In this document: positions 51,230 through 58,940 of the stretch, piece after piece
Layout: each line of letters starts with the position of its first letter
How positions within the stretch are numbered: the stretch's first letter is position 1
NCBI GenBank assembly: GCA_015071005.1
Contig: SVIG01000004.1
Location: forward strand, 1-64,000
Length of the DNA: 64,000 nt
Source: Clostridiales bacterium
GTDB lineage: Bacteria > Bacillota > Clostridia > Christensenellales > Borkfalkiaceae
Direction of reading: 5' to 3'
The notes under the pieces: model-generated
Told to the model about the DNA's origin: nothing
Databases searched by the model: none
The model's input: the letters and a program-made list of their open reading frames with translations, nothing else
Made by a program: the position numbers and the translations under genes

Positions 51230-52386
51230 ACGTAATAGAAATTGACAAACAATATATCGCAAGCACGTATGCGCGTTTTCCCGTGCAAATCGTGAGCGGA
51301 AAAGGCTCGCGCGTGACGGACGTCGACGGCAAGGAGTATATCGATCTTTCGACGGGAATCGCCGTAAACACCTTTGGCGTTGCGGACGAAGCATGGCAAA
51401 AGGCGGTTATCGAGCAGCTTGGAAAGGTACAGCACACGTCCAACCTGTATTATAGCGAGCCTTGTGCCCTGCTTGCGCAAACCCTTTGCGAGCGCACGGG
51501 CATGAAAAAGGTATTCTTCTCGAACTCGGGCGCGGAAGCGAACGAGTGCGCGATCAAGGCGGGAAGAAAGTACGGCGAACTCAAAAAAGGCAAAGAATAT
51601 TCCACGATTATTACGCTGAAAAACAGCTTTCACGGTAGAACGATTACGACTCTTTCCGCGACGGGGCAGGACGTTTTCCATGCCCATTTCACGCCGATGA
51701 CGGACGGGTTCGTGCACGCAATTCCCAACGATTTTGCGGATATGGAACGGCTTGTTGCTGAACATAAATGCTGCGCGATTATGCTTGAGCTCGTGCAGGG
51801 CGAAGGGGGCGTGACTGCGCTGGATAAGGCTTACGTAAAAGCCGTAGAAAAGCTTGCAAGAGAGCAGGATTTGTTGCTCATTATCGACGAAGTGCAAACG
51901 GGGAATGGGCGCACGGGCAGTTTGTATGCCTTCCAAGCCTATGATATCGAGCCCGACGTTGTGACGACGGCGAAGGGTTTGGGCGGCGGTTTGCCCATCG
52001 GCGCGACGATGCTTAATTCGCGTGCGGATTTGTTTACGGCGGGCTTGAACGGGTCGACGTTCGGCGGCAACCCGATCGCTTGCGCAGGCGCGATGAGTAT
52101 TTTGAGCCGAATCGACGAAAAACTGCTTGATGAAGTCAAGGCAAAGAGCGAATACATTTTCACGGAGCTTGGTAAAGCGAAGGGCGTGAAGAGCGTTTCG
52201 GGCAGGGGCTTGATGATCGGCGTGGAAACGGAAAAGGACGCGTCGGAAGTGATTAGCGGCTGTATGGCGCGCGGCGTACTCGTCATCAAAGCGAAAAATA
52301 AAGTGCGGTTACTTCCCGCACTCAATATACCGATGGAAGAATTGAAAAAAGCGGTGCAGATATTACGAGAGGAGATTGAAAAATGA
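51226..52386 (+). CDS. argD: Acetylornithine aminotransferase
   Basis: PLP enzyme of the class III aminotransferase family, fourth step of ornithine synthesis. 386 residues. FFSNSGAEANECAIKAGRKY binds the cofactor phosphate, LLIIDEVQTGNGRTG holds the PLP-contacting Asp, and the Schiff-base Lys is in TTAKGLGGGLPIGA. Overlaps both neighbours by 4 bases. Confidence 0.96.
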   Translation: MNVIEIDKQYIASTYARFPVQIVSGKGSRVTDVDGKEYIDLSTGIAVNTFGVADEAWQKAVIEQLGKVQHTSNLYYSEPCALLAQTLCERTGMKKVFFSNSGAEANECAIKAGRKYGELKKGKEYSTIITLKNSFHGRTITTLSATGQDVFHAHFTPMTDGFVHAIPNDFADMERLVAEHKCCAIMLELVQGEGGVTALDKAYVKAVEKLAREQDLLLIIDEVQTGNGRTGSLYAFQAYDIEPDVVTTAKGLGGGLPIGATMLNSRADLFTAGLNGSTFGGNPIACAGAMSILSRIDEKLLDEVKAKSEYIFTELGKAKGVKSVSGRGLMIGVETEKDASEVISGCMARGVLVIKAKNKVRLLPALNIPMEELKKAVQILREEIEK

Positions 52387-53291
52387 AGCATTTATTAAAG
52401 TTGATGGATTTATCCACCAAAGAAATTACGGAGATTTTGAATCTTGCCGATCAGCTCAAATTCGAGAAAAAGAACGGCATTAAACACCACCACTTGAAGG
52501 GCAAAACGCTCGGTATGATTTTTTCGAAATCGTCCACGCGTACCCGTGTATCCTTTGAAGTGGGGATGTACGATTTAGGCGGCAGCGCACTCTTTTTAAG
52601 TGCTCGCGATTTGCAAATTGGGCGTGGAGAGCCGGTGGAAGACACCGCGCGCGTGCTTTCGAGATACTTGGACGGCATTATGATCCGTACCTTTGCGCAA
52701 AAGGAAGTGGAAGATTTAGCGACCTACGGTTCGATTCCCATTATCAACGGTTTGACGGACTATTGTCATCCCTGTCAAGTGCTTGCCGATCTTATGACAA
52801 TTCGCGAATACAAGGGCGCTTGCGCAGGCAACAAGCTTTGCTATATCGGTGACGGGAATAATATGACGAACTCGCTCATTGTCGGCGGCATCAAGATGGG
52901 AATGGAAGTGTCGGTGGCTTGCCCGAAGGGCTACGAGCCGGACGCGGAAATTATGGCTTGGGCGAAAGAGAACGGCAAGTTTACGTGTACGGACAGCGTT
53001 TTAGAAGCGGCGAAGGGCGCGGACGTGCTCTACACCGACGTTTGGGCGTCCATGGGTCAAGAAGGGGAAGCGGAAGAACGCAAGAAAATCTTCAAGGGCT
53101 ACCAAATCAACGCGGACGTTATGAAGGTCGCGAATGGCAAGGCGATGGTGCTCCATTGCTTGCCTGCGCACCGTGAAGAAGAAATCACGGCGGAAGTATT
53201 TGAAGCGCACGCAAACGAGATTTTCGACGAAGCGGAAAATAGACTCCACGCGCAAAAAGCGGTGCTTGTCAAATGCCTTGGCGGTAAATAA
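52383..53291 (+). CDS. argF: Ornithine carbamoyltransferase
   Basis: Makes citrulline from ornithine and carbamoyl phosphate. 302 residues. Carbamoyl phosphate motif SKSSTRTRVSFE near 45, DYCHPCQVLADL near 125, and the ornithine loop HCLPAHREEEI near 255. Last gene of the cluster, starting inside the argD stop (ATGA). A strong terminator follows. Confidence 0.97.
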   Translation: MKHLLKLMDLSTKEITEILNLADQLKFEKKNGIKHHHLKGKTLGMIFSKSSTRTRVSFEVGMYDLGGSALFLSARDLQIGRGEPVEDTARVLSRYLDGIMIRTFAQKEVEDLATYGSIPIINGLTDYCHPCQVLADLMTIREYKGACAGNKLCYIGDGNNMTNSLIVGGIKMGMEVSVACPKGYEPDAEIMAWAKENGKFTCTDSVLEAAKGADVLYTDVWASMGQEGEAEERKKIFKGYQINADVMKVANGKAMVLHCLPAHREEEITAEVFEAHANEIFDEAENRLHAQKAVLVKCLGGK

Positions 53292-53303
53292 AAAGTATAA
53301 TAA

Positions 53304-53342
53304 AACCCCCGTTCGCAAGTTTGCGAACGGGGGTTATTTTTT
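53304..53342. terminator. Terminator between argF and the convergent transporter gene
   Basis: Perfect 15 bp stem AACCCCCGTTCGCAA / TTGCGAACGGGGGTT with a 2 nt loop and T run on the plus side; A residues on the other flank let it serve both directions. Confidence 0.88.
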
Positions 53343-53348
53343 ACCTTT

Positions 53349-54506
53349 TTAGAGAAGAAGCAAGGCGCACGCGCCGAGCAAAATGAACAGGAAGGCGAAA
53401 TTAAACGCCGAGAAAAGGAGCAGATATTTTTTCGCGCCTTTCGGCTCGTGCTTGGTAAATTCACGGAAGGTGATCAAGCTTGCAAGCGACGAGATGAGCG
53501 TACCGCAGCCGCCGATGTTTACGCCGAGCAGTAGCGCGTGGTAATCGCCCGTAAATTGCGAAAGCAGGATTGCCGAGGGGACGTTGCTAATCACTTGGCA
53601 GGATGCGGTGGAAACGAGCAAGGCGTTCTTTTCCATTAAGTACTCGAACGCGTTTTGAATGGCGGAGATTCTCGCCATATTGCCCGAGAAAATAAAGAAT
53701 GCGACAAAGGTGAAAAGCAGACCGTAGTCCACTTGTGCGAGTGCCTTTCTATCCATAATCAGGAGCGCAATGGGGATTATGATAAGCCCCGTCCAATAGG
53801 GAATCCAACGGAATACAATAATAATCGAGAGTGCGAATAAAAGTCCGTAGATAATCGTCCGCGCTTTGGGAAGGCTGATTTTTTCTTCCCCGATTTCCAA
53901 GTTTTCCTTTTTCACGAAAAGAAAACACGAAAGGGTAATAAGGGTCACCGAAATCAAAAACGGGGGGAGCATGGTCAAGACGAAATCTCCCGTAGGGATA
54001 TGGAACTTGGTGTAAAGATACAAGTTTTGCGGATTGCCGAAGGGGGTGAGCATACCGCCAAGGTTCGCCGCGATGTTTTGCATAATAAAGGTGAACGCCA
54101 TATATTTGTTCTTACCCGTGGACGATAAAACGAAATAGCCAAGGGGAAGGAAGGTCAAAAGCGCCATATCGTTGGCGATCAGCATCGAGCCGATGAAGGT
54201 CACGTAGCAAAGGGCGAGAATACTCACACGCGTGGTCTTAAATACGCGCACGATTTTTTGCGCCAACGCGAAGAAGAAACGAATATTCTTGAACGCGCAC
54301 ACCACCGCCAAAACGCAAAAAAGGCAGGTGAGCGTTTTGAAATCGAAATAGTCCAAATACGCCTTGTCGGGCGGAACGATGATGGACGTCACGAACGCCG
54401 CGAGCAGCGCAATACAAAGCACCGCGTTTTTCTTAATAAAAGAAAGAACGAGGTCTATTGCGTGATGAAAATGTGCGTGATGACCTTTATGCGCAATCGT
54501 AGCCAT
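53349..54506 (-). CDS. Ion transporter of the ArsB/NhaD/SLC13 superfamily
   Basis: 385 residues, about ten transmembrane helices. The two superfamily half-signatures are visible: NIAANLGGMLTPFGNPQN near 150 and VNIGGCGTLISSLASLI near 340, which form the re-entrant ion sites in relatives. Substrate could be a dicarboxylate, an anion such as arsenite, or a Na+/H+ exchange; sequence does not decide. The His-rich N-terminus (HKGHHAHFHH) might bind metal. It is divergent from the DUF1653/GH36 unit across a palindromic operator. Confidence 0.8.
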   Translation of the reverse strand: MATIAHKGHHAHFHHAIDLVLSFIKKNAVLCIALLAAFVTSIIVPPDKAYLDYFDFKTLTCLFCVLAVVCAFKNIRFFFALAQKIVRVFKTTRVSILALCYVTFIGSMLIANDMALLTFLPLGYFVLSSTGKNKYMAFTFIMQNIAANLGGMLTPFGNPQNLYLYTKFHIPTGDFVLTMLPPFLISVTLITLSCFLFVKKENLEIGEEKISLPKARTIIYGLLFALSIIIVFRWIPYWTGLIIIPIALLIMDRKALAQVDYGLLFTFVAFFIFSGNMARISAIQNAFEYLMEKNALLVSTASCQVISNVPSAILLSQFTGDYHALLLGVNIGGCGTLISSLASLITFREFTKHEPKGAKKYLLLFSAFNFAFLFILLGACALLLL

Positions 54507-54576
54507 TCGCTTGACTCCTTGTAAAAATTCACAACGAGAACTATTATAATACGATTTTATAAAAAAAGCTACTCTT

Positions 54577-54654
54577 TTTATCCTATTTAGGATAAAATTT
54601 GAGATAATTTTTTTTCAAAATCCTATTGCATTTTAGGATAGAATATGGTAAACT
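54577..54654 (+). promoter_or_regulatory. Operator palindrome and promoter of the DUF1653/alpha-galactosidase unit
   Basis: A perfect 10-2-10 palindrome (TTTTATCCTA-tt-TAGGATAAAA, 54577-54598) lies upstream of a promoter TTGCAT (54626-54631), 17 nt, TAAACT (54649-54654). A second ATCCTA...TAGGAT pair (54620-54639) overlaps the -35 and spacer. The first palindrome also lies just upstream of a TATAAT-like element for the divergent transporter gene, so one regulator could control both directions. Confidence 0.6.
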
Positions 54655-54688
54655 AAAACCGATATTTTTTAGGGGACGGCAAGGGCAG

Positions 54689-54901
54689 ATGGAAGAAGTG
54701 AAAATCGGCAAATATAGACATTTCAAAGGCAACGAATATGAAGTGTTGTTTTTGGCGAAACACTCGGAAACGTGCGAGCCGCTCGTCGTCTATCGCGCTT
54801 TATACGGCGAAAGGGAAGTGTGGGTACGCCCCCTTTCCATGTGGAATGAAAAAGTGGAGCGTGAAGGAAAAATCTATCAAAGATTCACGTTTATAGAATA
54901 A
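54689..54901 (+). CDS. DUF1653 protein
   Basis: 70 residues that cover the whole DUF1653 domain: VKIGKYRHFKGNEYEVLFLA, KHSETCEPLVVYRALYG, VWVRPLSMWNEKVE. The function of the family is unknown. The ATG at 54689 gives the usual domain start; an upstream in-frame ATG lies within the operator region. It precedes the alpha-galactosidase gene by 66 bases and is probably in the same transcript. Confidence 0.88.
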   Translation: MEEVKIGKYRHFKGNEYEVLFLAKHSETCEPLVVYRALYGEREVWVRPLSMWNEKVEREGKIYQRFTFIE

Positions 54902-54967
54902 AAAGAAACACTCGTGTTTTAATTTTTGGAAAAACAAGGTGGCAGGTACGCGTTGAAAGGAGAAAAT

Positions 54968-56998
54968 ATGCAAATTGAATTTAAGAATTTACGGTTTGAG
55001 CTTCGCGGTGAGAAGTTGTTTTTGACCCAATGGGGCAACGTTTCTTATCCCAATGGTAACTCGATTGCCGAAGTACACGTATGCGGCGAAAATAAGCCGA
55101 CTCATCTTGGCGTTAAGATGGCGGAATCGTCGGAAGGCTGCCGCTTGGTGTACGAATCGCACGTGCAAACGGAAAACGTTTTGGAAATCGTAGAGCGCAG
55201 CGAGCTTGTCCGCGTAAAGACGGTGTATACCGCATACGAAGGCACGAATGCAATCCGCGTACATACCGAAACGACGAATATTTCCGAAAAGGAAATTGTT
55301 TTGGAAGAAGTTTCCGCGTTTATCGGCTTGGGTCTTGGCTCTATCGACGAGGCGGAAGATTTATATTTCACGCGTTTCCAGCAAAGCCATCACGCGGAAT
55401 GTCAACCCCGTCGCCGTTCCTTCCGCGATTGGGGACTTTTCCGTGCGAACACGCAAAGCCAAAAACGTATCGCGTTTGCGAACGTGGGGAGCTGGTCTAC
55501 AAAGGAAGAACTCCCTCAAGCGATTATTGAAAATAAGAAAACGGGCGCGTTTATTATGTTCCAAATTGAAAGTAACGCGTCTTGGTATTATGAAATCGGG
55601 GACGTTTCGCAGCAGCAATACTATTTGTATTTAGGCGGTCCGAACGCGAGCTTTGGCGGTTGGAGCAAAGCCCTGCAAAAAGGGGAAAGCTACCGCTCCC
55701 TTTCCGTTGCGCTTGCCTTTGGCGATAGCCTCAATAGCGTCGTAGCGGAAATGACCAAATATCGCCGTTATATTTCGGGTAAGAGCGTCGCGGATTCGAC
55801 CCTGCCTGCCATCTTTAACGAATATATGCACTTATCGTGGGATTTCCCGACCGAAGAAACGACGAAAAAATACGCTCCCCAAGTCGCGAAAACGGGGGTG
55901 GAATATTACGTTATCGACTGCGGTTGGCATAACGAAGAACCAAGCGTTGGAGTGTATCCCTTCGTCGGTCAATGGAAAGAGAGTACGGTGCGTTTCCCTT
56001 CGAGCGTGCGCGCGATCACCGATTATTTGCGTTCGCTTGGCATGAAGGCGGGGCTTTGGATTGAGCCCGAAGTCGTAGGGGTAAACTGCAAAGAAATGCT
56101 CGATTATTACGACGACGATTGTTTCTTCCAAAGAAATGGGCGCAAGGTTGCTGTACACGGTCGGTATTTCTTGGACTACCGTAACGAAAAAGTTCGTAAT
56201 TATATGTCGGAAACGATTCGCCGTATGGTGGAAGACTATGGCGCGGATTATATCAAGTCCGACTATAACCAAGACTGCGGTATCGGCACCGATTTGAACG
56301 CGTTGACGGCAGGGGAAGGCTTGCAGGAAGCGGCGCAGGCGTTCCTTGATTGGATGCAAGAGATGGTGGAAAAGTACCCCAACGTTATTTTTGAAGGCTG
56401 TGCTTCGGGGGGGATGCGTATGGACTATAAAACGCTTGGCGTTTATTCCTTGCTTTCCACGTCCGACCAAGTCAATTATTTGGATTATCCCTATATTGCA
56501 GGGAACGTGCTTGCGGCAGTGTTGCCTGAGCAAGCGGCGGTGTGGGCGTACCCCGTCGGCAGCGATATAAAGACTCCCGACGTTTCGCAAGAGCGGATTG
56601 CGGTGAATATGATCAACAGTTTCTTGGGTCGTATGCATTTGGCGAGCCATATCGACGAGATGAATGAAGAACAGCTTGCGCTCGTCACCGAAGGGGTGAA
56701 CTACTACAACACCTTGACGGAAGCGAAGAAAGTGGCGATGCCCTATTTTCCGAAGGGCTTTGCAAATTTCGGCGACGACAACGTTGTAGCGGGCTTTAAG
56801 ACAGACGATAAAATTTATCTCGCCGTTTGGTGCTTGAAAGGGGATACGAAGGTTTCCGTGACGATTTCCGAAGGGATTAAGAGCGCGAAACTTGCATACC
56901 CGAGCGATTCGAAAGCGACCTATCAAGTAGTAGGGAATGATTTGTGCGTACGGTTTGAGAAAACCAAATGCGCGGCGTTCTTTGAAATAGAAATTTAA
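54968..56998 (+). CDS. Alpha-galactosidase, glycoside hydrolase family 36
   Basis: Cytoplasmic retaining enzyme releasing alpha-linked galactose, for example from raffinose-type sugars or mucin glycans. 676 residues. N-terminal beta-sandwich (1-290), then a TIM barrel with the nucleophile Asp in YIKSDYNQDCG near 435 and the acid/base Asp in LLSTSDQVNY near 505; LWIEPEVVG and FEGCASGG are further family blocks. ATG behind AAAGGAG is used. Expression is probably controlled by the ATCCTA-type operator upstream. A terminator follows. Confidence 0.94.
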   Translation: MQIEFKNLRFELRGEKLFLTQWGNVSYPNGNSIAEVHVCGENKPTHLGVKMAESSEGCRLVYESHVQTENVLEIVERSELVRVKTVYTAYEGTNAIRVHTETTNISEKEIVLEEVSAFIGLGLGSIDEAEDLYFTRFQQSHHAECQPRRRSFRDWGLFRANTQSQKRIAFANVGSWSTKEELPQAIIENKKTGAFIMFQIESNASWYYEIGDVSQQQYYLYLGGPNASFGGWSKALQKGESYRSLSVALAFGDSLNSVVAEMTKYRRYISGKSVADSTLPAIFNEYMHLSWDFPTEETTKKYAPQVAKTGVEYYVIDCGWHNEEPSVGVYPFVGQWKESTVRFPSSVRAITDYLRSLGMKAGLWIEPEVVGVNCKEMLDYYDDDCFFQRNGRKVAVHGRYFLDYRNEKVRNYMSETIRRMVEDYGADYIKSDYNQDCGIGTDLNALTAGEGLQEAAQAFLDWMQEMVEKYPNVIFEGCASGGMRMDYKTLGVYSLLSTSDQVNYLDYPYIAGNVLAAVLPEQAAVWAYPVGSDIKTPDVSQERIAVNMINSFLGRMHLASHIDEMNEEQLALVTEGVNYYNTLTEAKKVAMPYFPKGFANFGDDNVVAGFKTDDKIYLAVWCLKGDTKVSVTISEGIKSAKLAYPSDSKATYQVVGNDLCVRFEKTKCAAFFEIEI

Positions 56999-57030
56999 GA
57001 AACGGGCGTACCGTGTACGCGATGAAAAGA

Positions 57031-57062
57031 AAAAGCGGAGAGTGAAAACTCTCCGCTTTTTG
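57031..57062 (+). terminator. Terminator after the alpha-galactosidase gene
   Basis: Perfect 13 bp stem AAAAGCGGAGAGT / ACTCTCCGCTTTT with GAAA loop, then T run. Confidence 0.88.
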
Positions 57063-57077
57063 TTTGGAATTATAAGA

Positions 57078-57746
57078 TTAAAGCTTGTTTTTCGGGCAAA
57101 TGCGCATACAAATGCCGCAAACGCTGCCTCTACCGACGTCTTGGAAATGCTCTTTCATATATTTAGAGCATTTTTCGGGATCGAAATTGCGTTCGCCGTT
57201 GGTGGTGGGCAATTCCCCGAAAATTGCGCCTGCGGGGCAAGCGGTTTGGCAAAGGGTACAATTTCCACAGCCGTTTTCAATTATGGGCAACTCACTTTGT
57301 AAGGGCATATCGGTAAGCACGGTGGCAAGGCGTACCTTGCTTCCGTATTCGGTGGATAAAAAAAGTCCGCTTTTGCCTACGAAACCAAGCCCTGAAAGTA
57401 CGGCGGCTGTCTTGTGCGGCAGTACGCCGCGATAGGGGTTGTTTTTCCCCAAGCTTTGGCTCGCCGCGATCGGCAGGGCGGAAAAACCGAGCTTTTCAAG
57501 CTCTCTCGAAAGCCGAAAAGCGATGCTATCGAGTAGGGTATTCGCCGTGCGATAGTGTTGAAAATAGACAAAGCTTGGCGCGCTGTCAATCGTTTTAAGT
57601 ACGGCGTCGGAAAGCTTTACGCCGATGGAAAGGGCGTAGCAAAGCTCGGGCGCGTCCTTTAAGGGGGGAGTATCAAGCTTGCAAAAACCGATAACGTCCG
57701 CGCCGAGTGTTTTCGCCGTTTGTTTTAAGAAATCTTGATGGGGCAT
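57078..57746 (-). CDS. QueG-like double [4Fe-4S] protein
   Basis: 222 residues, short relative of epoxyqueuosine reductase. Two iron-sulfur clusters near the C-terminus: CGNCTLCQTACPAGAI and, after EKCSKYM, CGICMRICPKNKL. The N-terminal part resembles the cobalamin-binding region of QueG (SLGKNNPYRGVLPHK, GLGFVGKSGLFLS), but the protein is about 100 residues shorter than typical QueG and lacks the C-terminal HEAT repeats, so its substrate may differ. Start MPHQDFLKQ follows AAGGAG. Divergent from the PflX-like radical SAM gene. Confidence 0.8.
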   Translation of the reverse strand: MPHQDFLKQTAKTLGADVIGFCKLDTPPLKDAPELCYALSIGVKLSDAVLKTIDSAPSFVYFQHYRTANTLLDSIAFRLSRELEKLGFSALPIAASQSLGKNNPYRGVLPHKTAAVLSGLGFVGKSGLFLSTEYGSKVRLATVLTDMPLQSELPIIENGCGNCTLCQTACPAGAIFGELPTTNGERNFDPEKCSKYMKEHFQDVGRGSVCGICMRICPKNKL

Positions 57747-57801
57747 GGTTAGCTCCTTATCACGTGGGTTTAGGAAAAGTTGCAAGCGCTTTTCCTTTTA
57801 C

Positions 57802-57830
57802 AGTATATATCTTTTTTCGCGGCTTGTCAA
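57802..57830 (-). promoter_or_regulatory. Promoter of the QueG-like gene
   Basis: On the minus strand: TTGACA (57830-57825), 17 nt, TATACT (57807-57802). Confidence 0.72.
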
Positions 57831-57854
57831 GTTGTTATAGCGGCGCATACGCGC

Positions 57855-57883
57855 TTGCAAATTTTTTTCGTTCGTGCTATAAT
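57855..57883 (+). promoter_or_regulatory. Promoter of the PflX-like gene, start codon at the predicted transcription start
   Basis: TTGCAA (57855-57860), 17 nt, TATAAT (57878-57883). The ATG at 57890 is 6 bases past the -10, so the mRNA should begin at or next to the start codon. Confidence 0.75.
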
Positions 57884-57889
57884 AGCTTT

Positions 57890-58768
57890 ATGGACTGGAC
57901 GAAAACGCTTGAAAATTGTATGCTTTGCCCCGTGGAATGCGGTGCGGATCGTTTGCGCGGCGTAGGCGCTTGCGGCGCGTCAGGGCTTCGGATTGCGAAA
58001 TACTATTTGCATCCTTTCGAAGAGCCGTGTATTTCCTTCAAAAAGGGGAGCGGTACGATCTTTTTTTCGGGCTGTAATCTTCGTTGTGCGTTTTGTCAAA
58101 ATTATGAAGTTTCGAGAGCGGAACGTGGCAAGGAAATTACGCCTGAGGGGCTTGCGGATATTTTCAAAGAGCTTGAAAATATGGGCGCGGAAAACGTTTC
58201 CCTTGTCACGCCGTCCCATTTCAACGCGCACCTGGTACGTGCTTTTGAGATTTATCAACCGAAAATTCCCGTGGTTTACAACACGGGCAGCTATGAAAAA
58301 ATCGACGCGTTAAAACGCATCGATCCGTACGTGGATATCTATTTGCCCGATATGAAGTTCTATTCGTCCGCCCTTTCCAAGCGGTATTTGGGTAAGGAAG
58401 ACTATTTCGACGTGGCAAGCCAAGCGATCGAATTTATGGCAAATTCCAAACCCCTCAAAATGACGGAAGAAGGGAAAATGCTCTCGGGCTGTATTGTGCG
58501 GCATTTGGTAATGCCCCTCTGTTCGAGCGATTCCAAGGCTTTAATAAAATGGTTTGCGCATACTTTGCCTAAGGATACCTATTTGAGCTTGATGAGTCAG
58601 TACACCCCGTTTGGGAAGATTGAAAAGTTCCCCGAATTAAACCGACCCCTTACGGCGCGCGAGTACAATACGGCGGTGGAAACGGCGTTTGAGCTGGGGA
58701 TTACCCACCTTTTCGCACAGGAGCGCGGCTCGAGCGATCGCAAATTCATTCCCGAGTGGGATTATTGA
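57890..58768 (+). CDS. PflX-like radical SAM protein
   Basis: 292 residues. The radical SAM cluster motif is SGCNLRCAFCQNYE near 65. Family blocks of the pyruvate formate-lyase activase homolog PflX follow: LVTPSHFNAHLV, VYNTGSYEKIDAL, VDIYLPDMKFY, GCIVRHLVMPL and LMSQYTPFG. An N-terminal Cys cluster (CMLCPVECGADR) may hold another metal. The target is unknown for this family. The longer frame upstream starts inside the opposite gene; ATG 57890 is chosen from the promoter and family start. No ribosome binding site exists, so translation is probably leaderless. Confidence 0.88.
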   Translation: MDWTKTLENCMLCPVECGADRLRGVGACGASGLRIAKYYLHPFEEPCISFKKGSGTIFFSGCNLRCAFCQNYEVSRAERGKEITPEGLADIFKELENMGAENVSLVTPSHFNAHLVRAFEIYQPKIPVVYNTGSYEKIDALKRIDPYVDIYLPDMKFYSSALSKRYLGKEDYFDVASQAIEFMANSKPLKMTEEGKMLSGCIVRHLVMPLCSSDSKALIKWFAHTLPKDTYLSLMSQYTPFGKIEKFPELNRPLTAREYNTAVETAFELGITHLFAQERGSSDRKFIPEWDY

Positions 58769-58892
58769 AATTTAACCCATAAAAGGTTTTATATTTCACG
58801 ATTTTTTTTGTTAATTTTGCGGCTTGCTTGGGATTCGCCGCTACGAGCGCTTTTTCCCAAGCACGGATTTTTTCCAAAAGTTCTTTCGGCAT
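58746..58892 (-). CDS. Possible small basic protein or gene remnant
   Basis: 48 residues starting MPKELLEKIRAWEKALVAAN, helical and basic, then KLTKKIVKYKTFYGLNF. It overlaps the end of the PflX-like gene in antisense by about 20 bases and fills the gap to the ABC-F gene. The sequence reads more like protein than the surroundings, but there is no ribosome binding site. It may be the end of a decayed gene or chance. Confidence 0.3.
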   Translation of the reverse strand: MPKELLEKIRAWEKALVAANPKQAAKLTKKIVKYKTFYGLNFNNPTRE

Positions 58893-58940
58893 ATCGTTAG
58901 TTTGCGCGAAAGAAAAAACGACTATGCAAGGAGTATTTTT

